Shown here: positions 1-8,658 of the stretch, in pieces
How the letters are laid out: each line of letters starts with the position of its first letter
Position numbering within the stretch: position 1 is the first letter of the stretch
Assembly (NCBI RefSeq): GCF_000325705.1
Contig: NC_019904.1
Span: 3,846,001-3,910,000 of the forward strand
Length of the DNA: 64,000 nt
Reading direction: 5' to 3'
From: Echinicola vietnamensis DSM 17526
GTDB taxonomy: Bacteria; Bacteroidota; Bacteroidia; Cytophagales; Cyclobacteriaceae
The notes under the pieces: model-generated
The model's database searches: none
Seen by the model: only the letters and a program-made list of their open reading frames with translations
Told to the model about the DNA's origin: nothing
Translations under genes and position numbers: made by a program

Positions 1-247
1 TGCGGTAAACCTTGTTGTAGTAGATTAGTTTACCGAGTATCTGCGGTTTTATCGTTCGGAAGAAGTTGATTTCTTCAGCATCGTTGCAGAAGCCATTCTC
101 GATAATGTGTCCTTTAGCCGAGAATAGTAGGTCTTGGAGATACAGTGTCATTTCGTAGGCCTCATCAATCAATGTTTTGCCTTGCGATGAAATCTTGTCT
201 TCCTTTTGGTGTATCTCCAAAATGATGTTTTGTAGAGCGTGTTTCAT
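1..247 (-). CDS. RteC-domain protein, partial (runs off the left edge)
   Basis: The frame opens with ATG at 247 and stays open to the window edge (82 codons). The visible part ends in a stretch containing NFFRTIKPQILGKLIYY, which matches the core of the RteC family. RteC is known from Bacteroides conjugative transposons, where it belongs to the tetracycline-responsive cascade controlling excision and transfer. Seen: an N-terminal helical half followed by the conserved IKP-x-LxGKLIYYxK motif. Inferred: an integrated conjugative element, or its remnant, continues to the left of the window. The C-terminus is missing, so full length cannot be judged. No Shine-Dalgarno is visible before the start. 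Confidence 0.75.
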   Translation of the reverse strand, partial: MKHALQNIILEIHQKEDKISSQGKTLIDEAYEMTLYLQDLLFSAKGHIIENGFCNDAEEINFFRTIKPQILGKLIYYNKVYR

Positions 248-684
248 ATCCGCCAATTTTATGGGGCTACAGGCTTTTTAGAGACAAGTATTCCCAAATG
301 AAGTACAAACTTTATGATTTTGAGCACAATATTTCCCCAAGTTCTACCCAAGTTGGGAGATTTTTTTTTTTGCTGCAACCTCATAATTGGAGCTTTACAT
401 CTCTTGTTGAAAGGAAGCGTAAATTTAGCCTGTCAAAATAAAAATGATAAAAAACAGCGGTGTCTCCTTGCTTCTCGATATTTTCTTCATACTTTTGCAC
501 CGGTTAGTTCGAACCAAGACGAATCTTTCTCTTTCTGATTGTATACGAAGAAAAATAAATTCAATATAAGTGGTTGATTTTTAATTACTTACGCATCGTT
601 TTTCGAGGCTAATAATTTTAAATCTTCCAAAAAATGGTTCGAAAATTGTCCCGGGAGGACGACTGGATTTATTTCAAAAGAACC
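248..684. other. Non-coding stretch upstream of the rteC-like gene
   Basis: About 440 bases without a convincing gene. The one plus-strand frame here (314-538) has a low-complexity composition and no recognisable motif. It should hold the promoter of the rteC-like gene. A TTCGAA-containing segment at 630-660 next to a GC-rich CCCGGGAGGACGAC run recalls the 3' end of a tRNA used as an integration site, but no cloverleaf can be folded. Confidence 0.4.
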
Positions 685-720
685 AAAACCCTCTAAATGT
701 CATGTTTAGAGGGTTTTTAT
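685..720 (+). terminator. Intrinsic terminator-like hairpin
   Basis: A 12-13 bp stem (AAAACCCTCTAAA pairing with TTTAGAGGGTTTT) around a 7-base loop is followed on the plus strand by a T-rich tail. No plus-strand gene lies directly upstream, so what it terminates is unclear. It may be a leftover from a gene lost at an element boundary. Confidence 0.6.
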
Positions 721-830
721 TTTTATAATGGTAAAAACATTTATCGGTAGTATAATTAAAGGACCAAGTGTAAACGAAAGGCGGGAGCCTATTTTGATGG
801 CTAAATCTATTCTTTGCCTCCTTTGGTTTC

Positions 831-905
831 TATTTGGCCACGGATGAACATGGATAAACACAGATAGGATGATAAAGGCCTTTTAAATCTGTGCTCATCC
901 CTTTT
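831..905 (+). repeat. Dispersed repeat: GCCACGGATGAAC family, copy 1
   Basis: Contains the phrase TTTGGCCACGGATGAAC followed by ACACAGATAGGATG. The same phrase recurs near 1608, 1904, 2199, 37721, 38036, 38589, 38924 and 39475. It sits outside genes in every case. Confidence 0.8.
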
Positions 906-915
906 ATGGACCAAG

Positions 916-1420
916 CATATTTCTTGGGGGACGAATGTTGACATGGTCTTATAAAAGAAAATTTCATGCCGTTAAAACCATGGTTTTCCTCCACAGGGCA
1001 AACGCCTTTAAAAAATATGTTCCTATTTGCATTTATATCTGCCGTTCCTACGGAACTTACCCATTTGTGTGTAATCATTTTGGTGCAGGTTGTCACCTGC
1101 ACCTTCTGTATGACCCTCCGCCAAAGGCGGATTAGGCAGGATGCTCAGTTGCTAGCGCATATTCAGGGTTTAACCTCAGCCAAGCCAACCATTATGCATG
1201 AGCAGATAGCTGCGACGGCTTGTACGATCCAAATCAACAAATCATTCTTTCAGGCTATCCCGCCATTCGGCACCATAGGCTACTGCGGTTTCCAATGTAC
1301 AAATCGGGGCAAAGTGCCAGCGGCACGATAAATTTCGTAACCTGCGGATTCATCCGCAGGAACTTAAGGGCTCCTCAACCTCCCGAAGGAGTGCCAGCGG
1401 CACGGATGATAGCTCCTTTA
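916..1420 (+). repeat. Multi-hairpin intergenic repeat, copy 1
   Basis: About 500 bases that recur in inverted orientation at 44,420-44,935 at roughly 85 percent identity by eye. The unit is a string of short palindromes: TGCAGGTTGTCACCTGCA, CCGCCAAAGGCGG, CCTGCGGATTCATCCGCAGG and two GTGCC-NNN-GGCAC stems. Open frames inside it are by-products. The same segment gives unrelated translations in the two copies, and no start or codon bias is maintained. Confidence 0.75.
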
Positions 1421-1595
1421 CACGAAATTAGTACTAAATGCATTTGCCACACTTGAAAGCCATCATGGAAATCGCTTTTAGCCCCTTGAAATTCTTTAAT
1501 TCAGGCTGACATCTCTTTACTAACAGTTCAAAAGTGTTTGCCCTGGGGGAACGGCCAATTTTCATTATGTTGTAAAATGCCCCCGGCTTTTCGGC

Positions 1596-2400
1596 TCGAT
1601 CCTCTATTTGGCCACGAATGAACATGGATAAACATAGATAGGATGCTGAAGGCGTTTTAAGTCTGCGCTCATGCCTTTTATTCGTTTAACGTCTACCTTG
1701 CTATTGTCCTTGGCTATGAAGCGGATTCTCCTCCAAGTCTTGGGTTACAGAGCTTGTTGATCCTGCCATCAGTGCGCCCATCTTATCTACGAGAGACTTC
1801 TCTAAATGCTTCAGGATGATCTTGTATGCATTTGTCCAGTCCAAAGTCGAAATGCTTTCCTTTTCGGGAAGCTGTACCCAAAGATATTGTTCGATCCTCT
1901 ATTTGGCCACGGATGAACATGGATAAACACAGATAGGATGCTGAAGGCGTTTTAAGTCTGCGCTCATGCCTTTTATCCGTTTAACGTCTACCTTGCTATT
2001 GCCCTTGGCTATGAAGCGGATTCTCCTCCAAGGCTTGGATTACAGAGCTTTTTGATCCTGCCATCAGTGCGCCCATCTTATCTACGAGAGACTTCTCTAA
2101 ATGCTTCAGGATGATTTTGTATGCATTTGTCCAGTCCAAAGTCGAAATGCTTTCCTTTTCGGGAAGCTGTACCCAAAGATATTGTTCGATCCTCTATTTG
2201 GCCACGGATGAACATGGATAAACACAGATAGGATGCTGAAGGCGTTTTAAGTCTGCGCTCATGCCTTTTATCCGTTTAACGTCTACCTTGCTATTGTCCT
2301 TGGCTATGAAGCGGATTCTCCTCCAAGTCTTGGGTTACAGAGCTTGTTGATCCTGCCACCAGTGCGCCCATCTAATCTACGAGAGACATTCTCTAAATGC
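1596..2400. repeat. Tandem repeat, 295-bp period, about 2.7 copies
   Basis: TCGATCCTCTATTTGGCCAC starts at 1596, 1891 and 2186, giving an exact 295-bp period twice. Copies 1 and 2 are near identical. Copy 3 follows to about 2400, where it diverges. Each unit begins with the GCCACGGATGAAC phrase and contains no supported gene. Confidence 0.9.
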
Positions 2401-2499
2401 TCCAGTAAATCTTCTTGTAAGCATTCGCAGGATGGTAATAAAATCCTGGCCTGGTTAAAGGAATCGGAGTGGGACTCGATTTTTACCATTGACCTCATT

Positions 2500-2928
2500 T
2501 TACGCATTTTTGCTCCATACCCATACCGATAAGGCGAGTAGACCGATGTCTTTAATGATAAAAAAGTCCGTAACAGGTATTCCATCCACTGTCCTCCATT
2601 CACCGGGTGTCGTAAATAAGAATGAAATGGTGGTTAGAAAAATAATTGTAGATGCTATACCAGCATATTTCCCTATTTTTTTTGTCCAAAAGGATAATAT
2701 TAGACCTATTCCGACTGCAATTTCTGATGCTCCAATGACGTTGGAGACCATTTGAACTGAACAAAAGTGGTAAAGCCATCCCATGGCGAAATGATTTTCC
2801 ACAAGGGGCTTGATGGTGGCAGCTTCGGTAGGGGTAAATTTGAATATTCCGATCCAGAGTAAGGGAATGGCAAGTCCTGCGATACCTATCATGTAGGCAA
2901 CTTTTTGGAGTAGCGTAGAAGAGTACAT
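2500..2928 (-). CDS. DUF417 (YkgB/RclC-like) inner-membrane protein
   Basis: 142 residues with four hydrophobic segments (about 8-28, 58-80, 86-106, 122-139). The N-terminal WIGIFKFTPTEAATIKPLV segment and the SVQMVSNVIGASEIAVGIGL segment are typical of the DUF417/YkgB family. E. coli RclC in this family is tied to the response to reactive chlorine, but the molecular activity is unknown. The gene stands alone on the minus strand, downstream of the small lipoprotein gene at 3116-3325. A hairpin terminator between them (3056-3087) suggests separate transcription. The ATG at 2928 gives full family length. The 3' end abuts repeat-derived DNA, but the reading frame looks intact. Confidence 0.75.
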   Translation of the reverse strand: MYSSTLLQKVAYMIGIAGLAIPLLWIGIFKFTPTEAATIKPLVENHFAMGWLYHFCSVQMVSNVIGASEIAVGIGLILSFWTKKIGKYAGIASTIIFLTTISFLFTTPGEWRTVDGIPVTDFFIIKDIGLLALSVWVWSKNA

Positions 2929-3055
2929 GTAAATTAGTTTTGGTTAAGAATTTATAAATGGAAACAATACTGATATTAACTGTTAGTGGTGAAAAATAAA
3001 TGGTTTAATATATTCATTGATAGTTACTTGCGGCGACAAAGGTATATCCCTTAAA

Positions 3056-3087
3056 AATAAAAAAAGATGCCAAAAACTTGGCATCTT
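3056..3087 (-). terminator. Intrinsic terminator after the small lipoprotein gene
   Basis: A perfect 10-bp stem AAGATGCCAA/TTGGCATCTT with a 4-base loop is followed, on the minus strand, by an unbroken T run. It lies 29 bases past the stop of the gene at 3116-3325. Confidence 0.85.
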
Positions 3088-3115
3088 CATGATTTTAATC
3101 AACAAAAGATTGAAC

Positions 3116-3325
3116 TTAATTATTTACTTCTTCTTCGATTTCTTCAGCTTTTTTCTCTACGTCTTCAGCCGCGTCATCTACAGCTTCACCGGCATCTTCC
3201 ATGGTGTTTTCCACGGCATCGCCAGCTTCTTCCATTTTGTCTTCTGCGTTATCACTTTTGTCATTACCACAGGAATATAGTGAAAGCATTCCTGCTACTG
3301 CGAATAATGCTAATACCTTTTTCAT
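3116..3325 (-). CDS. Small acidic helical lipoprotein
   Basis: 69 residues. MKKVLALFAVAGMLSLYSC is a lipoprotein signal with lipobox LYSC (Cys19). The mature part is a low-complexity helix rich in Asp, Glu and Ala, with heptad-like AED/AEDVEKKAEE repeats. Similar tiny acidic lipoproteins are common in Cytophagales and have no known function. An anchored acidic coiled coil on the periplasmic or outer surface is all that can be inferred. It is monocistronic, with a strong terminator just downstream. Confidence 0.7.
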   Translation of the reverse strand: MKKVLALFAVAGMLSLYSCGNDKSDNAEDKMEEAGDAVENTMEDAGEAVDDAAEDVEKKAEEIEEEVNN

Positions 3326-3773
3326 CGTTTCAATAGTTAAAGATTAGTGTTTAGATTAATTTATTAATGCATGTACAAAGCCTGTACCAAATTTTAATCG
3401 ATTATATAAATTTTGGAATTATTTTAAATGTTCCTTTCAAGTGGTCAAGAGAGATTAGACCATATTTTTTGAACGGTTAATCCCATGGAATGCTAGAAAA
3501 TCTCACTTACCCGATCAAAATCTTTCAATAGTTACCGATAATAAGTCTAAAAATAAGATAAAATGAATAAAATACCGTGTTATTGGTATTTTTTAAGAGG
3601 TTAAAATCTTGTAAATTAGGTAGATATCAACACATGTTTAACACCACACTTTTATTTCAGGGCGAATGGTCTGCTTAATCTTTCATGATGGCCTTCATCT
3701 TTCCAGACGAGAATCTTACGGCTTGACAGTGGTCATTCCTGCTTAACAAATTTTACAACTAAAATGTGTCTAT
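3326..3773. other. Intergenic region between divergent genes
   Basis: About 450 AT-rich bases between the small lipoprotein (minus) and the protease operon (plus). It must hold both promoters, but no convincing TTTG-N19-TAnnTTTG pair was found. No ORF, repeat or RNA gene was recognised. Confidence 0.5.
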
Positions 3774-6542
3774 ATGGTAACCCGGTGGAGTTTAATGGAG
3801 TATGTTGCTAACCGTTATGGGAAAGTTCAGCCGGTTTTTGAAGAAGCGGCCAAGAAGTTACAACGTGTGAAAGCCAAAGAGATCCCTCTCTTAAGCCTTG
3901 AAGATGACTTGGAAAGGGTCAAGCTTCGCATGGCCCGTGAGGAGGGAGAGATGCCCATTATCATGGAGCGGATAAATGGGGGAGTGGATTTTCAGGATAG
4001 TTATATATTGGAAATGCTTTCTACCTTATCCAAGGCCGTCTGTAGGATCACCCAGCATGGTCGCCCCATCGGTACCGGCTTTTTGATTTCCGAAAATGTT
4101 ATCATGACCAATAACCATGTCATTGATCGGCCTGAAAATGCACAAGGCATGATGGCCGAATTTAATTATGAGTTGGACAGCAATAAAAATATCAAAAAGA
4201 GTTTTTCCTTTTCGCTTGATCCAGACAAGTTTTTTCTAACATCATCCTATACTGCAAATCCAGAAGTTCCCTATTCGGGTTTGGATTTTACGATGATTGC
4301 TGTCTCCGAAGGCAGCCAAGAAAATGTCCCGCTGTCGACCGTAAAGCCGATTTATTTGGATGGTGTCAGGGGAAAGATTATCAAAGGGGAATCCTGTGTC
4401 ATTATCCAACACCCCAGGGGAATGCCCAAAAAAATTGTGCTTAAAAACACTGCATTTTTTTCAGAGACCAGGACCAGGATTGTGTATGAGAGTGATACCC
4501 TGCCGGGATCTTCTGGATCGATGGTCGTGGCATTGGGAACTGGTGAGATTATCGCTCTTCATCATGCTGGTCTCCCGAGAACCGACAGTCAAAACAGGAT
4601 TCTTACACGCTCAGGAGCTATTGCCACTGCCAGCACCCCAGACGAGGAAATTGATTGGATCGGAAATGAGGGCATCAAAATCAGCAGGATAATTAATGCC
4701 TTGAAAGATTCAGCCCTTCCTCCAGGTATGCAAGCGGTAAAAGAAAGGCTTTTACACAAAACGACACAGACCCAAGGCGAAATCAATGATGGCAGGGATA
4801 ATAGAGAAGCTAGTTTTAATAAAGCCCCCATTCCCGTTAATCCAGAGAAGGAACAAAAGCCCAAAATAGCCATGAAATCATCTCCAACATCACGACAAGA
4901 CTATATTTTTACTGCAATCAATAACCCAAAAGTGTTGGGGACGATTGCAGAAATCTTAAAAGCACGATATGGAGAAACTCCACTAATTAAGTTATCCATG
5001 CCTTCTTTTGCGGCTGTGGACAGGGTGGAGCTGTTTAGTCTAAGTGCTCCAGTGGTGGGGAATATTGAAGATGAGGCCAGAAATCTATCAACGATTCCTG
5101 GAATTATCAATGTAGAAACAGATGTGCCTCTCCACCTTAACACAGGAAAGGATCAAAAAGATCCTGATCATTCCATCTATGAAGGAATGGTAGAGGATGG
5201 TTATGGAAAGTTTAATGAGGATGAGTTTTTAAAAAAATACCGTCACGAACGGCAAAGCATCTATGTTCAGGATAAAACGCCGCAGTATCACCGTAAGTGG
5301 AATTGGTATGCGACTGCTTTTGATTCAGTCCTTGCAGATAAGCAGGTCGTTTCTCCAGTGGATAAGGGAATTAGGATTATCCAATTTGATACGGGATTTA
5401 CGGATCATGCAAAGGTCCAGGGAGGATTTGACAAGGACTTGGATATGGATTTTGTGGATCAGGATGATGATGCTACAGATAGCTTTACCGCAGGAATATT
5501 AAAGCATCCAGGACATGCCACTCGAACGGGGAGTTTACTGATAGGCAATGAGGTGACGTTGATCGAAAAAAATGGTAATAGCGGTTTGCTTTCACAGTTT
5601 GGGTTTCAGCTGGTTCCTTACAGGATTTGTAAAAGTGTCATTTTGATTCGCCGGCAGCAGGAATTGGCCGATGCATTGGATCTGTGTATTTCCCAGCGTT
5701 ACCCCATTATTTCGATGAGCCTTGGACTTCCGCCTACCATGGCCACGGCAGCCATGGCCAAGAAAGCCTATGATGCAGGGGTGATCTGGTGTTGTGCTGC
5801 AGGTAATGTGGTACAGGTCGTAGTGGCTCCGGCAGTTTACCCAGGCACTATCGCCGTAGCTGCATCCAATCCTATGGATGAAGAATGGAAAGGTTCTAGT
5901 CGTGGCAGCACGGTGGACATCACCGCGCCGGGAGAAGATGTGTACGTTCCGATCTTTTTGGAGCCTGAAAGCAATGGCACACCTGGTGAATCGTTTGCCT
6001 ACGGAAATGGTACGAGCTATGCCACGCCTCATGTGGCTGCTGCAGCCGCCCTTTGGTTGGCCAAGTATGACGATACCTTAAGCAATGGAGAATATGCAGG
6101 TTGGCGAAAAGTAGAAGCTTTTAGGAAGGCTGTGGATGTTTCTGCCAGAAGAAAAAACCGCCTCCCAAGAGTGGGCTTTGGGCATGGGATATTGGACGTG
6201 GAGAAATTGCTCAAAACACCCCCCGTGGCGCCTGTTCAATTAGAATATGCCTACAAAAATACAGATCAGGGAAGGTTAGGGGAAGTTACCCAAGCCTATG
6301 GCGAGATGGCCAAGACCCTTTGGAATAAAATCCATGGTTGGGCTTTTGGTATTCCGAGGGGAGGGCAGGAGGCTTATGCTCCGGATAGCAGGGAACTTTC
6401 CGATTACGCAAAGATGCTGGAAAGAACCTTGATAAATGAAAGCACCACTTCCCTAGAATCAGGCGATGATGTATCCCAGGAAACACTTTTAGAGCTCTTT
6501 TCCAAAGTGCACCAAAAAATTGAATCTGAATTAAAGAAATAA
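3774..6542 (+). CDS. Trypsin-like plus subtilisin-like double serine protease
   Basis: 922 residues with no signal peptide, so probably cytoplasmic. Order: helical N-terminus (1-75, ending MERINGGVDFQDSYILE, a lead-in seen in NucA/trypsin-type fusions), a trypsin-fold domain (about 85-300), a linker (300-500) and an S8 subtilisin domain (about 530-820) with a helical tail. The trypsin triad is visible as His115 (TNNHVI), Asp171 (GLDFTMI) and Ser247 (LPGSSGS). The subtilisin triad is visible as Asp539 (QFDTGF), His581 (GHATRTGSLL) and Ser748 (GTSYATPHVA), with oxyanion Asn678 (AAGN). Both active sites look intact. The stop is 3 bases before the next ORF, so the two are surely co-transcribed. 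An alternative ATG at 3795, preceded by GTGGAG, could be the true start. Substrate unknown. Regulated cleavage in a conflict or stress response is inference. Confidence 0.85.
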   Translation: MVTRWSLMEYVANRYGKVQPVFEEAAKKLQRVKAKEIPLLSLEDDLERVKLRMAREEGEMPIIMERINGGVDFQDSYILEMLSTLSKAVCRITQHGRPIGTGFLISENVIMTNNHVIDRPENAQGMMAEFNYELDSNKNIKKSFSFSLDPDKFFLTSSYTANPEVPYSGLDFTMIAVSEGSQENVPLSTVKPIYLDGVRGKIIKGESCVIIQHPRGMPKKIVLKNTAFFSETRTRIVYESDTLPGSSGSMVVALGTGEIIALHHAGLPRTDSQNRILTRSGAIATASTPDEEIDWIGNEGIKISRIINALKDSALPPGMQAVKERLLHKTTQTQGEINDGRDNREASFNKAPIPVNPEKEQKPKIAMKSSPTSRQDYIFTAINNPKVLGTIAEILKARYGETPLIKLSMPSFAAVDRVELFSLSAPVVGNIEDEARNLSTIPGIINVETDVPLHLNTGKDQKDPDHSIYEGMVEDGYGKFNEDEFLKKYRHERQSIYVQDKTPQYHRKWNWYATAFDSVLADKQVVSPVDKGIRIIQFDTGFTDHAKVQGGFDKDLDMDFVDQDDDATDSFTAGILKHPGHATRTGSLLIGNEVTLIEKNGNSGLLSQFGFQLVPYRICKSVILIRRQQELADALDLCISQRYPIISMSLGLPPTMATAAMAKKAYDAGVIWCCAAGNVVQVVVAPAVYPGTIAVAASNPMDEEWKGSSRGSTVDITAPGEDVYVPIFLEPESNGTPGESFAYGNGTSYATPHVAAAAALWLAKYDDTLSNGEYAGWRKVEAFRKAVDVSARRKNRLPRVGFGHGILDVEKLLKTPPVAPVQLEYAYKNTDQGRLGEVTQAYGEMAKTLWNKIHGWAFGIPRGGQEAYAPDSRELSDYAKMLERTLINESTTSLESGDDVSQETLLELFSKVHQKIESELKK

Positions 6543-6545
6543 GCC

Positions 6546-8270
6546 ATGCAAAAGATATTTGATTTCCATTTTCATTTATTGTTTAAGCATTATATCGCAG
6601 ACCCGAAATTAAAACTGGATTTTAGCAAGAATTTTAATACTACCGGGGTTGCAAAAGTGCTAAACGACCTGGTGGGCGGTTCATTTGACAGTCAATCTTC
6701 CCCCGCGCAGGTTAAGGAGAGTCAGCTCTATTTAGGGGTGGTCTCCCTGAGCAGTATTGAATATGCCTTTGCAGAAAGGATCTTACATATTTGTGACAAG
6801 GATTTTTCTTTTGTTCTTCCCATCAATGACCGGATTTTTAACCGTATTAAGTCCCATCAAACCACCTATTGGCAGGATTTTCTGGAGCTTGTAGATCAGC
6901 ATCAAAAGAGTTTTGACAAGCTTTCAAAAGAGCCATATAACATCCAGTTTTTAAAGCGAAAGGACTTTAAAGGAAAAGGGATTCATGAAATAGAAGCATT
7001 GCTCACCAAGGGAAATAAGCGGCGGTTTACCTTAGCAATAGAGGGTGGCCATAACCTTTCCGATGTTCCTGCGGGAAACGAAGAGTGCATCCTTTCAGCT
7101 TATCCGCATCATCAAATGAAGACCTTGCAGGAAATGGATGATGTGGACTTTATGGCCATAAACCTGTGCCATCTGAGCGATATTCCGGAACAACGGCTTG
7201 GAGGATTTGCCCAAGGCGTCAACAAGCTTTCCCAAATTGCCTTTAGGAGTGATCATTTTCTACCTACTGTAGGATTGGGGTTGACGGAGATTGGGAAAAA
7301 ACTGATTCGTCAGTGTTTGTTACATCCTAGCAGATCAGTGCTCATTGATGTCAAGCACATGAGTCTGTATACGCGATTGGAGTATTATCGGTTTAAGGAC
7401 CAATTGGCAGATGAAGCACCGATGGTAGACCGGTTGCCCATCCTTTCCAGTCACACCGGATTTACGTTTACCTCCATCGATGATTATCTCAACCGTCAAA
7501 CCTATAGAGCTGATGTATCGGAAACAGTGGCCGGCAAAACGGTCACCATAGCCCCGGAAAATAGAAAGATCGGCCGTACGAATGATAAGTTGAACAAAGG
7601 GCTGTACGCCAATCCTTGGACCATCAACCTCTTCGATGAAGAAATCATTGAGATCATGGCTTCAGGAGGCATGATGGGGATCAGCTTAGACCAACGGATA
7701 TTGGGGGCATCCAACCCTGCTTTTGATTCCATAAGGGATAAGTATTACGAAAAGGAACAGGTGTCGTACCATGAGTTTAAAAAACTTTATAAAGAGGGGA
7801 AATTGCCGGGAGAAGAAGGCTTTTTCGATACATTGAACTTGATTCCTTCCAAGGAGGAGCGTCATGTGATGTTACTGTGCCTTCATATCGTACATGCCGT
7901 AAAGCTGGGGTATGAAAAATTACCATGGCTAGAGGAAAGCTCTCCTTGGGATCATATCTGCATTGGATCTGATTTTGACGGCTTGATCAATCCGATCAAT
8001 GGATTTGAGGATGTGACGAAGCTAGGAGATCTATCTTCATCGCTTCAGAAATATTTGCCCTTAGCTGATAAATACCATTTGTTTTTCCATAGCGTAAAGG
8101 CCTTGAAATACCATGAAAATGGAACGGTGGACCAACAGTTTTTGGAGGAAGTTATCGACAAGTTCTTATTCTCCAATGGATTAAGGTTTACAGCTCGTTT
8201 TCTGTCCAATTGGTCTGATGAAGCATTGGAGAAGGTAAATAAAGCTAATACCACTACCACCGTGGGGTAA
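6546..8270 (+). CDS. M19 membrane-dipeptidase-like metallohydrolase
   Basis: 574 residues, no signal peptide. It starts FDFHFH (His8, His10), followed by AIEGGHNLSD (Glu166), LIDVKHMS (His271), LSSHTG (His303), SGGMMGISLD and HICIGSDFDG (Asp476). This is the order of metal ligands and motifs in the M19 renal dipeptidase branch of the amidohydrolase superfamily, though the protein is longer than the usual 320-400 residues because of inserts around 40-160 and 310-360. It is the second gene of a tight operon with the double protease (3-base gap), so a plausible role is breaking down peptides released by its partner. That pairing is inference. A general amidohydrolase acting on another substrate is the alternative. 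Confidence 0.65.
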   Translation: MQKIFDFHFHLLFKHYIADPKLKLDFSKNFNTTGVAKVLNDLVGGSFDSQSSPAQVKESQLYLGVVSLSSIEYAFAERILHICDKDFSFVLPINDRIFNRIKSHQTTYWQDFLELVDQHQKSFDKLSKEPYNIQFLKRKDFKGKGIHEIEALLTKGNKRRFTLAIEGGHNLSDVPAGNEECILSAYPHHQMKTLQEMDDVDFMAINLCHLSDIPEQRLGGFAQGVNKLSQIAFRSDHFLPTVGLGLTEIGKKLIRQCLLHPSRSVLIDVKHMSLYTRLEYYRFKDQLADEAPMVDRLPILSSHTGFTFTSIDDYLNRQTYRADVSETVAGKTVTIAPENRKIGRTNDKLNKGLYANPWTINLFDEEIIEIMASGGMMGISLDQRILGASNPAFDSIRDKYYEKEQVSYHEFKKLYKEGKLPGEEGFFDTLNLIPSKEERHVMLLCLHIVHAVKLGYEKLPWLEESSPWDHICIGSDFDGLINPINGFEDVTKLGDLSSSLQKYLPLADKYHLFFHSVKALKYHENGTVDQQFLEEVIDKFLFSNGLRFTARFLSNWSDEALEKVNKANTTTTVG

Positions 8271-8281
8271 AGCATATTCAG

Positions 8282-8428
8282 GGAAATCGCTTTTAAAAGT
8301 GATGTCAGCCTGAGCGGAGTCGAAGGCTAGACATTGGACCTCGACTCCCTGCCCGCCGGCCAGGCAAGCGCTCGGTCTGACACTATATTGCTTGAATTAT
8401 ATAACACCTTTGGTTAAAAGCGATTTCC
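8282..8428. repeat. MITE-like element with 15-bp perfect inverted ends
   Basis: GGAAATCGCTTTTAA at 8282-8296 is matched exactly in reverse complement at 8414-8428. Inside lies a second imperfect palindrome (8304-8381) with the GTCAGCCTGAGCGGAGTCGA phrase that I recall as common between genes in marine Bacteroidota. It follows the dipeptidase-like gene by 11 bases and has no ORF. Related pieces (GGAAATCGCTTTTAG, CAGGCTGACATC) occur at 1468-1515. Confidence 0.7.
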
Positions 8429-8658
8429 TGAGAAAATATTAAATCACGTAAATCGCTTAATTCATCTCCTGGCCTAAAAAAATAAGCTACAGATAGAGAC
8501 GATGCACCCAATTTTGATCATCAAAAATGAGCGTATCAGAAGCTATTTGTCGTCGAATAAAAATGAATGGTTTGGCAAGGGTAAGGCACTAGCTCCTGCT
8601 TTTGTTGCTGGATCCAACATTGGTGCAATGTACACTTCAGATAATGTCTTTATCTGCC

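Noticed and set aside
314..538. 74-codon plus-strand frame
   Set aside because: Low-complexity composition, no motif, lies in AT-rich intergenic DNA.
630..665. tRNA-like 3' end (GGTTCGAAA ... CCCGGGAGGACGAC)
   Set aside because: T-stem does not pair and no anticodon arm can be found. Kept only as a hint of an integration site.
966..1331. 121-codon frame and similar frames at 935-1135, 1220-1456 and 44572-44919
   Set aside because: They fall in the multi-hairpin repeat. The two repeat copies keep the palindromes but not a common reading frame from start to stop.
1596..2400. Repeat array as a possible CRISPR
   Set aside because: Period is 295 bp with whole-unit identity. There are no short repeats with unique spacers and no cas genes.
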